A DNA stretch of 63,795 nucleotides from Lachnoanaerobaculum sp. ICM7. GTDB taxonomy: Bacteria > Bacillota > Clostridia > Lachnospirales > Lachnospiraceae. Below are positions 54,243-63,712 of this stretch, piece by piece. A program made the position numbers and the translations under genes. The notes under the pieces are model-generated. The model had not been told where the DNA came from and searched no databases. It saw nothing but the letters and a program-made list of their open reading frames with translations. The DNA lies in NCBI RefSeq assembly GCF_000287675.1, contig NZ_ALJL01000013.1:1-63795 (forward strand), written 5' to 3'. Position 1 is the first letter of the stretch; every line of letters starts with the position of its first letter.

Positions 54243-55571
54243 TTATTTACCCATTGCGAAATTAACAGTGTCCTGTACAGTTTTAAGCTCGCTGTCAACA
54301 TCAGCACCGGCAATGATATTTGTTGCCGCAGCAGCTACAGCATCTCTTGCTTCATAGTAGTAAACACCTGTATTATTCTTTGGTGTCTTTGAGGCAAAGT
54401 CTGTAAGTAAGCTGTAAACCTGCTGTCCGCCAAAGAACTCTACCTTTTCTGCATAAGCTTCTGTACCGCCTGCAGGTAACCATGTAGCCAATGCACCGCT
54501 TGGAAGAATATTGTCATAAAGCTCTGTGCTTCCTGCAAATGTCTTTGCAAGGAAATCAACTGCCAAATCTTTCTTCTTTGAGCCGGCATTTACAGCCCAG
54601 CTTGAACCACCGTTATTTGAATAGTTTGTCTGCTCGCCTACACCTGCAAGTTTTGGAAGATTTGTTACAGCCCACTTTCCTGACTGATCCTTGGCAGCTC
54701 TTATAGAACCCATAATCCAGCATCCGTTGATAGTTCCGGCTACGGTCTCGGTATTCATTGTAGTGATATACTGATCCCAGTCGTTTACAAGGATCATAAC
54801 ACCTGATTCCTTAAGCTTTTTATATGTCTCAAGAGCCTTCTTCAATGTTTCGTTTCCTACGATATTCGGGTCACCCTTGTCATCAAAGAGTGAAGCACCT
54901 GTAGATTGAAGGATAATCATTATAATATCTGCTTCATTTGCCTGACATGAGAGCAATGGCTTTCCGGTCTTAGCAAGTACATCCTTACCGATCTCTATAT
55001 ATTTGTCCCAGTCGATATCTGTAAGATCGGCTACAGTATAGCCTGCCTGCTCAAGGATATCTGTTCTGTAAGCTGCGATAACTGTACCGTTATCAAAAGG
55101 AACACCGTAGTTTACACCATTTACGGTTGAGTAAGCCAATTTACCCGGTGCAAACTGTGTAAAGTCAAAAGCCTTTGTTTCAGTCAAGTTTGCAAAAACA
55201 TCAGGGAATGAAATCTGATTCTTCCAGAAAGCATTATCCTGCATAAGGAAAATATCAGGTAATGTAGATAAATCACCTGCAACACCTGCAGTGTTGAGCT
55301 TTGTCTGTAAATCAGCCCATGGAGTTTCAACTACATTGAGTTTGAAATCAGGGTGATCTTTTTGATAAACCTTAGCTGCCTCATTCATCGCATTGATATT
55401 GAATGCAGGATCCCAACACCATACTGTAAGAGTATTGTCATCTGCAGCAGTTGCCGCATTATCTGCAGCCTGTGAACCGCTTGTTGAAGCTTCTTTGCCA
55501 CCGCCACATCCTGCAAGTAAGCCGGTGCACAATGCACCTGCCATAAGAACACTTAAAATTTTCTTTTTCAC
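54243..55571 (-). CDS. Sugar-binding lipoprotein of ABC transporter (lactose-type)
   Basis: 442 residues. Lipoprotein signal with lipobox LLAGCGGGKEAS, so it is lipid-anchored outside the membrane. Extracellular solute-binding family 1 fold: LTVWCWDPAFNINAMNEAAK, PDFKLNVVETPWADLQTKL, PDIFLMQDNAFW, NGGSSWAVNAGSKKKDLA. It captures the oligosaccharide for the two permeases that follow. Lactose or another galactoside is inferred from lacZ in the same operon. RBS AAGGAGG (minus strand). First gene of the operon. Confidence 0.92.
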   Translation of the reverse strand: MKKKILSVLMAGALCTGLLAGCGGGKEASTSGSQAADNAATAADDNTLTVWCWDPAFNINAMNEAAKVYQKDHPDFKLNVVETPWADLQTKLNTAGVAGDLSTLPDIFLMQDNAFWKNQISFPDVFANLTETKAFDFTQFAPGKLAYSTVNGVNYGVPFDNGTVIAAYRTDILEQAGYTVADLTDIDWDKYIEIGKDVLAKTGKPLLSCQANEADIIMIILQSTGASLFDDKGDPNIVGNETLKKALETYKKLKESGVMILVNDWDQYITTMNTETVAGTINGCWIMGSIRAAKDQSGKWAVTNLPKLAGVGEQTNYSNNGGSSWAVNAGSKKKDLAVDFLAKTFAGSTELYDNILPSGALATWLPAGGTEAYAEKVEFFGGQQVYSLLTDFASKTPKNNTGVYYYEARDAVAAAATNIIAGADVDSELKTVQDTVNFAMGK

Positions 55572-55620
55572 AAAAAGTCCTCCTTATCGTTACAATCAGT
55601 TGAGTTGGCTATATAAAGTG

Positions 55621-55645
55621 GGTTGAAAGCCTGTAAAACTCAACC
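55621..55645 (-). promoter_or_regulatory. 5'-UTR inverted repeat of the lac operon
   Basis: GGTTGA (55621-55626) and TCAACC (55640-55645) form a 6-bp stem between promoter and RBS of the binding-protein gene. It could be an operator or an RNA stem; nothing identifies a ligand or regulator. The rest of the 340-base gap 55572-55911 is AT-rich, holding this, the promoter and the murG terminator. Confidence 0.4.
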
Positions 55646-55667
55646 TGAATTGTCATCATTTTCAGAA

Positions 55668-55697
55668 ATTATACAATATTGTGAAAATAATTGTCTA
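55668..55697 (-). promoter_or_regulatory. Probable promoter of the lac operon
   Basis: On the minus strand TAGACA (55697-55692), an 18-base spacer and TATAAT (55673-55668). The perfect palindrome ACAATATTGT (55673-55682) overlaps the spacer and may be an operator. Confidence 0.55.
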
Positions 55698-55817
55698 TGG
55701 TAGTTTTATACTATTATAAAAGATATAATTGTTTATATTGTATATCAAAAAAAGTAAAAACAATAGAATGAGCTAAAATAATTAAGTAAATAAGAAATAT
55801 GTATTTAATACATAAAA

Positions 55818-55854
55818 AAGCTCTTTGAAAATTGAAAAAACTTTCAAAGAGCTT
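55818..55854 (-). terminator. Intrinsic terminator of murG
   Basis: AAGCTCTTTGAAA and TTTCAAAGAGCTT form a perfect 13-bp stem; on the minus strand it is followed by TTTT. Confidence 0.9.
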
Positions 55855-55911
55855 CAGTATTTGTAATTATAGAATATTAAGTAGATGCTTTGTCAGTTTT
55901 GCATAAAATTT

Positions 55912-56970
55912 CTAACTGAACTGTTTTATCAAATTAATGATATTATCAACACCGTTTGTGGCATCCGAGTTTGACATAGCATCTATATACTTTTGTCTGT
56001 TTTTATAAAGTTCTGATATTTCCGCGGCAAGTGAAATATTTGAAAGTGCCTCTTCATCTATTACTTTAGAATAACCGGCATTTTCAAAAGATTCGGCATT
56101 TAATATTTGATCGCCTCTTGAAGCGGCACCTGAGAGCGGTATCAAAAGATTCGGTTTTCTGAGTGCCAAAAGCTCGCATATTGTATTTGCACCTGCTCTT
56201 GAAACGACCACATCGGCAAGAGCAAAGAAATCCTTCAGCTCCTTATCCACATATTCATATTGAAGATAACCGGATCTTCCCATAAGCTTTTCGTCTACAT
56301 TACCCTTACCGCAGATATGTATTACATTAAACTCTTTTAATATATCATCAAGAGATTTTCTGATTGCCGTATTTACTATAACGGAGCCGAGACTTCCTCC
56401 TATGATAAGAAGAGTCGGTTTCTTATCAAATCCTGTCAGTTTAAGAGCCTCTTCCCTGTTACCGCTTAAAAGCTCTTTCCTAATAGGCGAACCTGTAAGT
56501 ACAGCTTTTCCCTTTGGAAGATACTGTAGAGTCTCCGGGAAATTGGTACAGACTTTCGTAGCAAACTTGGTTGCTATTTTATTTGCAAGTCCCGGTGTAA
56601 TATCAGATTCATGTATGATAACAGGAATCTTTAAAAAAGCCGCAGCCATAACTACAGGAACACTGACAAAGCCTCCTTTTGAGAAGACTATATCGGGTGC
56701 ATACATTTTTATGATTTTCTTTGCTTCAAAAAGTCCTTTTACCACTCTGAAAGGATCACTGAAGTTTTTCAGGTCAAAGTATCTTCTGAGCTTTCCTGAA
56801 GATATACCTTCATATGGAATATTTTGAGCCTTTATAAGGCCTTCTTCCATACCGTTTTTACTGCCTATATATTTGATATCAAATCCGGCTTCTTTTAATG
56901 CAGGCAAGAGAGCAATGTTCGGTGTGATATGTCCTGCGGTACCGCCACCTGTTAATATTATTTTTTTCAT
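55912..56970 (-). CDS. murG: UDP-GlcNAc transferase for lipid II
   Basis: 352 residues. It adds GlcNAc to lipid I to form lipid II at the inner membrane face. GT-B fold: N-terminal [38 protein letters not shown], linker [10 protein letters not shown]-terminal [14 protein letters not shown] and [19 protein letters not shown] with the UDP-binding residues. It stands alone on the minus strand, away from any dcw cluster, divergent from mtnN, so it may be a second copy. Stand-alone murG is common in this group. Confidence 0.95.
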   Translation of the reverse strand: MKKIILTGGGTAGHITPNIALLPALKEAGFDIKYIGSKNGMEEGLIKAQNIPYEGISSGKLRRYFDLKNFSDPFRVVKGLFEAKKIIKMYAPDIVFSKGGFVSVPVVMAAAFLKIPVIIHESDITPGLANKIATKFATKVCTNFPETLQYLPKGKAVLTGSPIRKELLSGNREEALKLTGFDKKPTLLIIGGSLGSVIVNTAIRKSLDDILKEFNVIHICGKGNVDEKLMGRSGYLQYEYVDKELKDFFALADVVVSRAGANTICELLALRKPNLLIPLSGAASRGDQILNAESFENAGYSKVIDEEALSNISLAAEISELYKNRQKYIDAMSNSDATNGVDNIINLIKQFS

Positions 56971-57054
56971 ATTATTTCCATTCTTTATGTTATAATTAAG
57001 CCTATATATTAAGTATAATTTAACAAGTATAAATATTCAAGTGAGGAGAATGCA

Positions 57055-57768
57055 ATGATTGGTATAATCGGTGCTATGGAAGAGGAAATTTCAAAGTTGA
57101 AAGAAATTATGGAAAATAAAGAGACAAAAGTCATAGCCGGTATGGAGTTTGTACAGGGAAAGATAAGTGGAAAGCCTGTTACCGTAGTACGCTCAGGTAT
57201 AGGTAAGGTTAATGCGGCGGCATGTACTCAGATACTGGCGGACAGATTCGGAGTGGGAACGGTGATAAATACCGGAATTGCCGGTTCACTGAAGAATGAG
57301 ATAAATATAGGAGATATAGTGCTCTCCACAGATGCCGTAATTCATGATATGAATGTTGAAGGCTTCGGATATCCGAGGGGACAGGTACCGAGAATGGATG
57401 TATTTGCATTCCCTACAGATGACGGTTTAAGGGTACTTGCAAAGAAAATCTGTGAAGAAGAGCTGAAAGATATTTCTGTTTTTGAGGGCAGAGTCTTAAG
57501 CGGTGATATATTTGTGTCAGATAAAGAAACCAAGGAAGATTTGAAAAACACTTTTGGCGGATGCTGTACTGAAATGGAGGGTGCCGCAATAGCACAGGTT
57601 GCATATTTGAACGGAATGAAAGCGCTTATAGTCAGAGCCATATCCGATAAGGCGGATGACAGTGCAAGTATGGACTATGCCGAGTTTGAAAGAAAGGCAA
57701 TAGAAAATTGTGTGAAGCTTACTACAAGATTGATAGAAACTATTGATACTTCCCACTATTGCCAATAG
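57055..57768 (+). CDS. mtnN: 5'-methylthioadenosine/S-adenosylhomocysteine nucleosidase
   Basis: 237 residues, full length. It cleaves adenine from methylthioadenosine and S-adenosylhomocysteine, recycling methyl-donor by-products. Signatures: IGIIGAMEEEISKLKEIM with the catalytic Glu, VVRSGIGKVNAAACTQIL, NTGIAGSLKNEINIGDIV, EMEGAAIAQVAY and RAISDKADD with the catalytic Asp. GAGGAG site before ATG 57055. Divergent from murG. Confidence 0.97.
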   Translation: MIGIIGAMEEEISKLKEIMENKETKVIAGMEFVQGKISGKPVTVVRSGIGKVNAAACTQILADRFGVGTVINTGIAGSLKNEINIGDIVLSTDAVIHDMNVEGFGYPRGQVPRMDVFAFPTDDGLRVLAKKICEEELKDISVFEGRVLSGDIFVSDKETKEDLKNTFGGCCTEMEGAAIAQVAYLNGMKALIVRAISDKADDSASMDYAEFERKAIENCVKLTTRLIETIDTSHYCQ

Positions 57769-57861
57769 TATATAGTTGTTATAAAATAAAAACAATATAT
57801 TGTTTTAGAACATTATGGTTATATGACCGTAACAAATTATAAACACAGAAAGGCGTATAAT

Positions 57862-59214
57862 ATGAACAAGACAGTAAGTTTTGATTATTCAAAAGCAATG
57901 GCATTTTTGGGGGAGGATGAGCTTCAAAATTTTAAAACAACCACATTGAATGCCAGAGATACATTATTATCAAAGTCGGGAGCAGGATCCGATTTCTTAG
58001 GCTGGATCGATCTTCCTATATACTATGATAAGGAAGAGTTTGAGAGAATAAAGACTACAGCAAAGAAGATACAAAATGATTCCGATGTACTTTTGGTAGT
58101 GGGAATCGGAGGCTCATACCTTGGTGCCAGAGCTGCGATAGAGTTTTTGAGTCACAGCTTCTATAACTGCTTGGATAAATCACAGAGAAAAACACCACAG
58201 ATAATATTCTGCGGAAATTCAATATCATCAAAGTATATAGCAGATTTGAAGGATGTTTTGAAAGATAAGGATTTTTCTATAAATATAATATCAAAGTCGG
58301 GAACTACAACAGAACCTGCTATCAGTTTTAGAGTATTTAAAGAACTTCTTATAGAAAAGTATGGAAGAGAAGAAGCAAATAAAAGAATTTATGCAACTAC
58401 AGATAAGGCAAGGGGTGCACTTAAATCACTCGCCAACGAAGAAGGATATGAGAGCTTCGTAGTACCTGATGATATAGGTGGAAGATTCTCGGTACTTACA
58501 GCTGTAGGTCTGCTTCCGATAGCTGTTGCGGGAATAGATATTGATGAGCTTATGGCAGGTGCCGCAGCTATGAGAGAAGAAGTAATCGGAAAGCCTTTTG
58601 AGGAAAATCCTTCACTTTTATATGCAGCAATCAGAAATATATTCCTTAGAAAAGGAAAGAATGTGGAAGTTACGGCAAATTATGAGCCGAGTCTTCACTA
58701 TGTATCGGAATGGGTAAAACAGCTCTTTGGTGAGAGTGAGGGTAAGGACGGCAGAGGTATTTTTCCTGCAGCAGTTGATCTGACAACAGACTTACACTCT
58801 ATGGGACAGTATATCCAGGACGGTGGAAGAATGTTGTTTGAAACCGTACTTGATATAGAAGAATCACCTGCAGAGATTTTATTGAAGGAAGAAGAGACGG
58901 ATACGGACGGTATGAACTATCTGGCCGGAAAGAGTGTGGATTTTGTAAATAAGTCAGCAATGAACGGTACAATACTTGCACATACAGACGGTGATGTTCC
59001 GAATCTTAAAATAAATATACCTAATGAGAGTCCTTTCTCACTTGGAAGTTTATTCTATTTCTATGAGTTTGCATGTGGTGTGAGCGGATACATACTCGGT
59101 GTAAATCCGTTCAATCAGCCGGGCGTTGAAAGTTATAAGAGCAATATGTTTGCATTACTTGGAAAACCGGGATATGAAAGTCAGAGAGAAGAACTTCTAA
59201 AGAGGCTTAACTAA
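57862..59214 (+). CDS. pgi: Glucose-6-phosphate isomerase
   Basis: 450 residues from ATG 57862 (GAAAGG site; ATG 57823 lacks one). It interconverts glucose-6-phosphate and fructose-6-phosphate. Firmicutes-type short form with [37 protein letters not shown], the signature [20 protein letters not shown] and a C-terminal [14 protein letters not shown]. It begins a run of six same-strand genes that includes glucokinase, so both entry steps of glucose metabolism lie together. Confidence 0.97.
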   Translation: MNKTVSFDYSKAMAFLGEDELQNFKTTTLNARDTLLSKSGAGSDFLGWIDLPIYYDKEEFERIKTTAKKIQNDSDVLLVVGIGGSYLGARAAIEFLSHSFYNCLDKSQRKTPQIIFCGNSISSKYIADLKDVLKDKDFSINIISKSGTTTEPAISFRVFKELLIEKYGREEANKRIYATTDKARGALKSLANEEGYESFVVPDDIGGRFSVLTAVGLLPIAVAGIDIDELMAGAAAMREEVIGKPFEENPSLLYAAIRNIFLRKGKNVEVTANYEPSLHYVSEWVKQLFGESEGKDGRGIFPAAVDLTTDLHSMGQYIQDGGRMLFETVLDIEESPAEILLKEEETDTDGMNYLAGKSVDFVNKSAMNGTILAHTDGDVPNLKINIPNESPFSLGSLFYFYEFACGVSGYILGVNPFNQPGVESYKSNMFALLGKPGYESQREELLKRLN

Positions 59215-59216
59215 AG

Positions 59217-59483
59217 ATGTTCAGGCTTTGGGGAAAGATATTCAAAGACAATCGATTGTTAAAAGACCATGTTGCAACAGATGTCGATTACAGTAAAGAC
59301 AGAAAAACAATGATATTTGATGCGATAAGAGAGATATGTCATAAATTTGATATAGCAGAACCTATATGGCTTTTGCCTAATATAGATGACTTTGCTTATA
59401 GAGGTAAAGTAAGATTTAATGCTGACAACTTTATAGAACAAATAGATTTTGACTATCTGGAAATACAAATAATAGAAGAATAA
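59217..59483 (+). CDS. Conserved small protein of unknown function
   Basis: 88 residues starting 3 bases after pgi (RBS inside the pgi end). MFRLWGKIFKDNRLLKDHVA, then an amphipathic middle and the acidic end IDFDYLEIQIIEE. No signal or membrane helix. Tight coupling to pgi and a normal codon pattern support a real gene. I do not recognise a named family. Confidence 0.65.
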   Translation: MFRLWGKIFKDNRLLKDHVATDVDYSKDRKTMIFDAIREICHKFDIAEPIWLLPNIDDFAYRGKVRFNADNFIEQIDFDYLEIQIIEE

Positions 59484-59501
59484 TAAAATGGAGAGTGTAT
59501 T

Positions 59502-60596
59502 ATGGCAGAACCTATTTTAGACTATGACAGTTTTTTTGAAGGTGCAAAAAGTGCCCTGCTGGAGCTTGACACATTGAGTACAGAAGAGGAAAGACTCAGA
59601 GCTGAGGGCGACAGAGTAACCAAAGCTATAGAAGCTGAAAAGAAAGCCACAGAAGGCAGAATAGCCGAGACCACATCTAAAAGATTAAAAGAGATAACAT
59701 CCACATATGATGCCGAGATTAAAAAGGCTGAAGATATCCTAAAATCTTTGGAGGCAAAGAAGGGTAAGGCAAAGAGTAAAAAGGTAAGTGAAAGAATTGC
59801 CGATGAAACTAAAGAATTGCACGATCATATAGCAAATACAAAATCTGAAATAAAAAGCGAGATAAAAAAAGAAAAATTGCCGGGATTTTGCGGAGGAAGA
59901 TTATATCACACATTTTATTTCCCGCACAAATTCTTTGATTTTGTAAAGATAGTTTTAGCTGTACTTGTAATATTCCTTGCAATACCTATGGTAATTTATA
60001 AGCTGATACCGAATCACAGAACTATATATTTACCTTTTATTTGCTTTGCGGTTATTATTTTGATAGGCGGATTGTATGTATTGATAGGAAATCTTACAAA
60101 AGCAAGACATAGAGACAGCCTGCTTAAGATAAGAGCTATGAGAGATACTATTGACAATGATTTTAAGAGAATCAAACTGATAACAAAAGAGATAAATAAC
60201 GACTCGTCAGAGGAAAAGTATGATTTGGGAGCTTTTGATGCCGAGATAGAAGAAGCAAAGATTAATGTACAGAGTATAAAGGATAAGAAAACTGCAGCTG
60301 TAAGCGAGTTTGAAAACAGTACAAAGAAAATTATTGCAGATGAGATAACGGATAATTCAAGAGAAAAACTTGAGAGTCTGAACAATGAGCTGGAGGTGAC
60401 AAAGCAAAGCCTCGGAAGTATAGCTTCAAGAAGATCGGAGATAAACTTAGATATATCCGATAAGTATGAATCATATCTTGGAAGAGACTTTTTACAGCCG
60501 TCAAAGATAGAGGCTTTACAAAAACTTATAAGTGACAAGGAAGCGTCCAATCTGATTGAGGCTATAGATCTGTACAAAAGAAGACAAAACGGATAA
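59502..60596 (+). CDS. Membrane protein with flanking coiled coils, function unknown
   Basis: 364 residues. An N-terminal charged coiled coil (about 15-125), two membrane helices (about 147-165, KIVLAVLVIFLAIPMVIY, and 172-192, YLPFICFAVIILIGGLYVL), then a second coiled coil (about 200-364). The two-helix hairpin places both coiled coils on the same side, probably the cytoplasm. It is translationally close to the DUF5711 gene (3-base gap), suggesting a pair. No known enzyme motif. Confidence 0.65.
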   Translation: MAEPILDYDSFFEGAKSALLELDTLSTEEERLRAEGDRVTKAIEAEKKATEGRIAETTSKRLKEITSTYDAEIKKAEDILKSLEAKKGKAKSKKVSERIADETKELHDHIANTKSEIKSEIKKEKLPGFCGGRLYHTFYFPHKFFDFVKIVLAVLVIFLAIPMVIYKLIPNHRTIYLPFICFAVIILIGGLYVLIGNLTKARHRDSLLKIRAMRDTIDNDFKRIKLITKEINNDSSEEKYDLGAFDAEIEEAKINVQSIKDKKTAAVSEFENSTKKIIADEITDNSREKLESLNNELEVTKQSLGSIASRRSEINLDISDKYESYLGRDFLQPSKIEALQKLISDKEASNLIEAIDLYKRRQNG

Positions 60597-60599
60597 GAG

Positions 60600-61841
60600 A
60601 TGATAGAAGATAAGGAAATAAAGAAGCGGGAGCTTAAAGACAGAATAATAGTAACTGCCGATCTTGATGAGAAAAATGCTCCAAGATCCAGAAGAAGACA
60701 AAATGTCAACTTTTTTGTAGAAAGGGGGAGGTTTATCCTCCTCCTGCTTGCTTTAATAACTGCTTTCACAGTTGTATTTACATTAATAAAGCGGTATAAG
60801 AGTTATGATAAATTTAAACTGAAATGGATTCATGAACTCAGTGAGGGCAGTCTTGTAGGTTATGAAAAGCTTGGTAACGGTTTTTTAAAGTACTCAAAAG
60901 ACGGTGCATTGTATTTAAAGCCCGGCGGAAAAGAAGTGTGGATAGAAAGCTATGAGATGTCAAATCCAAAGACCGATAATAACGGTAAATATGTGATAAT
61001 ATTTGATGTCGGAGGAAATGATCTTGAAAGCTATACAAAAGACGGCAGGGTGGCGGCTATAGGTACTGATTTACCGATACTTAAGGCTGTTGTATCAAAA
61101 ACCGGTATAATTACCATATTGGTAGAAGATTCAAATTCAACATATATATTTTTCTACAATAAAGAGGGCGAACAGCTTAACATAAGTATAAAGTCAAAGC
61201 TTGCCGGAGACGGCTTTCCTACAGATATAGCATTGTCACCTGACGGAACCGCACTTATGGCAACATTCCAGTACTTAAAGGGCAGTTCAATGATGGGAAG
61301 AGTCGTTTTTTATGATTTCTCGGAGATCGGACAAAATATGCCGAATAGAGTTGTAGGCGGTTTTGATGAAGAGTTTGTTTCTTCAATGGTGGCAAGAGTA
61401 AGGTATTTTGATAAAATAAATTCGGTAGCAATTGCATCTGACGGACTTTATTTCTTCTCGTCAAAGAATGTTGCTTCTCCAAAGCTTATTAAGACAATAA
61501 AGGCCGAAGAAGATATTGAAGCTGTGGACTTTGAGGGAAATAAACTTTGTGTAGTATATAAAAACACATCGGAAAAATTTAATCACACATTATATATATA
61601 CTCAAAAGAAGGCGATGTTATTTTGAAAAAAGAGTTTTTGGGAGATTTTTCAAATCTTGATATGCAAAAAGGGTATATTTATCTGACAAAGGATGATAAG
61701 GCGATAATAATGAACACGGCAGGTGTAATAAAATACAGCGGCAGCCTTGATTCAAATATACATAAGATCGTAAAAAGAGGTTTGTTATCAGGATTTACAA
61801 TACTTGGAGATAATGACTTTAGAGGAATAGTACTTAAGTAA
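60600..61841 (+). CDS. DUF5711-like membrane protein with extracellular beta-propeller-like region
   Basis: 413 residues. A basic cytosolic N-terminus, one membrane helix (about 46-64, FILLLLALITAFTVVFTLI), then about 340 residues of repeating beta strands with propeller-like phrases such as DIALSPDGTALMATFQYLKG and AIASDGLYFFSS. I recall this as DUF5711; the role is unknown. The basic start and single anchor place the propeller outside. It is coupled to the coiled-coil gene and followed 15 bases later by glucokinase. Confidence 0.72.
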   Translation: MIEDKEIKKRELKDRIIVTADLDEKNAPRSRRRQNVNFFVERGRFILLLLALITAFTVVFTLIKRYKSYDKFKLKWIHELSEGSLVGYEKLGNGFLKYSKDGALYLKPGGKEVWIESYEMSNPKTDNNGKYVIIFDVGGNDLESYTKDGRVAAIGTDLPILKAVVSKTGIITILVEDSNSTYIFFYNKEGEQLNISIKSKLAGDGFPTDIALSPDGTALMATFQYLKGSSMMGRVVFYDFSEIGQNMPNRVVGGFDEEFVSSMVARVRYFDKINSVAIASDGLYFFSSKNVASPKLIKTIKAEEDIEAVDFEGNKLCVVYKNTSEKFNHTLYIYSKEGDVILKKEFLGDFSNLDMQKGYIYLTKDDKAIIMNTAGVIKYSGSLDSNIHKIVKRGLLSGFTILGDNDFRGIVLK

Positions 61842-61856
61842 TATAAAGGAGAAAAT

Positions 61857-62798
61857 ATGGAACAGGTATGCGTAGGAGTTGACATTGGAGGAACAAGTGT
61901 AAAGCTGGGTATATTCACACTTAACGGAAATCTTTTAAAAAAGTGGGAAATACCTACGGAGCCTAAAAACGATCCTAAGGCACTTATCGAAAAAATAGGA
62001 AAGTCTATAAAAGAAACATTGAAAGAGGCAAGACTTACTCTTACAGATTGTGTAGGTGTAGGAATGGGGGTTCCGGGACCTGTAATGCCGAACGGATTTA
62101 TAGAGGTAGTGGTAAATATAGGATGGAGAGAAGTTTTTCCTGCCAGAATACTGTCAGATTTACTTGCAGGTATGCCTGTGGCACTTGGTAACGATGCAAA
62201 TGTGGCGGCACTTGGAGAAGCATGGATGGGAGGCGCAAAGCATCAGCAAGATTCCGTAATGGTAACTCTTGGAACCGGAGTAGGTGGAGGAATTATAATA
62301 GACGGGAAAATTGTTCCGGGAAAGCACGGTCTTGGCGGAGAGATAGGGCATATGCATGTCAGAGAGTCTGAGACTGAAAAATGCAATTGCGGTGGAAAGG
62401 GTTGTCTTGAACAGATATCAAGCGCTACAGGAATAGTAAGAGAGGCAAAAAGACTTCTTGCAACAAAGAAAGTTGCATCAAGACTTGCCCTGCTGGAGGA
62501 TATAACTGCAAAGGACGTACTTGATGCGGCCAAGGCAGGTGATGCTATAGCGCTTGAAGTTGTGGATACAGTTTCAAAATATCTGGGAATAGCGCTTTCA
62601 CACTTGGCAATGACTGTAGATCCGGAAATATTTGTTATAGGTGGTGGAGTATCAAAAGCCGGAGATTTCCTTATAGATAAAATAAGAGAAAAATTTGAAT
62701 ATTATACACCTATAACAAAGAATAAGGCGGATATAGTTCTTGCAAAGCTTGGAAACGATGCCGGAATATACGGTGCGGCAAAGTTGGTATTAGGATAA
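61857..62798 (+). CDS. glcK: ROK-family glucokinase
   Basis: 313 residues, AAAGGAG site before ATG 61857. It phosphorylates glucose with ATP. Signatures: VGVDIGGTSVKLGIF (phosphate loop), GNDANVAALGEAWMGGAK with the catalytic Asp, LGTGVGGGIIIDGK, the ROK zinc site GHMHVRESETEKCNCGGKGC and LEQISSATG. With pgi and lacZ in the same window it fits lactose and glucose catabolism. The substrate is inferred from the ROK glucokinase subgroup; a fructokinase is less likely. Confidence 0.93.
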   Translation: MEQVCVGVDIGGTSVKLGIFTLNGNLLKKWEIPTEPKNDPKALIEKIGKSIKETLKEARLTLTDCVGVGMGVPGPVMPNGFIEVVVNIGWREVFPARILSDLLAGMPVALGNDANVAALGEAWMGGAKHQQDSVMVTLGTGVGGGIIIDGKIVPGKHGLGGEIGHMHVRESETEKCNCGGKGCLEQISSATGIVREAKRLLATKKVASRLALLEDITAKDVLDAAKAGDAIALEVVDTVSKYLGIALSHLAMTVDPEIFVIGGGVSKAGDFLIDKIREKFEYYTPITKNKADIVLAKLGNDAGIYGAAKLVLG

Positions 62799-62842
62799 AA
62801 GAATATAAATCATTTCTTAAAAAATACTTTCATATTAAAAAC

Positions 62843-62871
62843 TTGTTTTTATAAGGTTCAAGTGATATAGT
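62843..62871 (+). promoter_or_regulatory. Probable promoter of the lipoprotein gene
   Basis: TTGTTT (62843-62848), a 17-base spacer and TATAGT (62866-62871), 60 bases before the start codon. Confidence 0.5.
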
Positions 62872-62931
62872 GTCAGATATCAAAATGATGTTTAAATAGC
62901 ATAAAGTCATTTGACTTAGGAGGAATTAAAT

Positions 62932-63615
62932 ATGAAGAAAAGATTTTTGATAACAGTTTTAGGATTGACAATGGGAAGTGCTTTATTATTCAGCGCATGC
63001 GGTTCAAAAAAAGAAACTGCACAAACAACACAGTCAGTTGCAGAGACTACTACAAAGGCTGAGGAAAGCACCACTGCAGAGACAACAACAGCTGCAAGTG
63101 TAAAAGTAGATATAAATTATGATATAGCAAATCACCTTGATGAGTCATTTGATGATGTCGGAAGTGCATTCGGAACAGCCGCATCCGATGAGAAGGCCGA
63201 AGCCGGTGAGAGAATTGTAAAGTATGCAGATCCTGAGAGAGTTTTACATTACTATGATGACAAGTCGGGCGGATATGTACTTGAAGCTGTAAGTGCAAAG
63301 GCCGGTGACCTTTTAAGCTTTACTGCAGACAGCGTTAAGCTTGATGATATTTTGGAACAGATGGAAGGCGAGAAAGCCACAGGGCTTGAGTCAAATGATG
63401 CATACCTTACAGTAGGTGTGAAGGGAGACAGCAATATCGTATTCCAGTCGGAAGGATATTACTTCATAGTATCTGTGGGCAAGGACAATGTTGTTTCAAA
63501 GGACAGCGCCGCAGCAATAGTAACGGAGGACAGAGCGGGAATTGATACTGCAGGTGAGACAACAAAGGCACCTTCAGAAATCAAGACACCTGAAACAACA
63601 GCGGCAAAGAAATAA
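62932..63615 (+). CDS. Lipoprotein of unknown function
   Basis: 227 residues. Lipobox LFSACGSKKE gives a lipid-anchored surface protein. A Thr-rich linker (TTTKAEESTTAETTTA) is followed by a 140-residue domain (about 65-205) rich in Asp, Glu and Gly, with AYLTVGVKGDSNIVFQSEGY, and a Thr-rich tail. No catalytic or binding motif recognised. AGGAGG site before ATG 62932; monocistronic with promoter and terminator. Confidence 0.8.
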   Translation: MKKRFLITVLGLTMGSALLFSACGSKKETAQTTQSVAETTTKAEESTTAETTTAASVKVDINYDIANHLDESFDDVGSAFGTAASDEKAEAGERIVKYADPERVLHYYDDKSGGYVLEAVSAKAGDLLSFTADSVKLDDILEQMEGEKATGLESNDAYLTVGVKGDSNIVFQSEGYYFIVSVGKDNVVSKDSAAAIVTEDRAGIDTAGETTKAPSEIKTPETTAAKK

Positions 63616-63648
63616 TTTATTTTCAAGAAAAATATAAAAAGCAAACAA

Positions 63649-63712
63649 AAAGTCGAAGGAATATTACAAGATATGTCAGAGAAGTATCGTATATTCTTTC
63701 GGCTTTTTTTGT
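63649..63712 (+). terminator. Intrinsic terminator of the lipoprotein gene
   Basis: AAAGTCGAAGGAATAT (63649-63664) pairs with ATATTCTTTCGGCTTT (63691-63706) with G-U pairs, followed by TTTT. The last 80 bases of the window show no gene. Confidence 0.85.
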
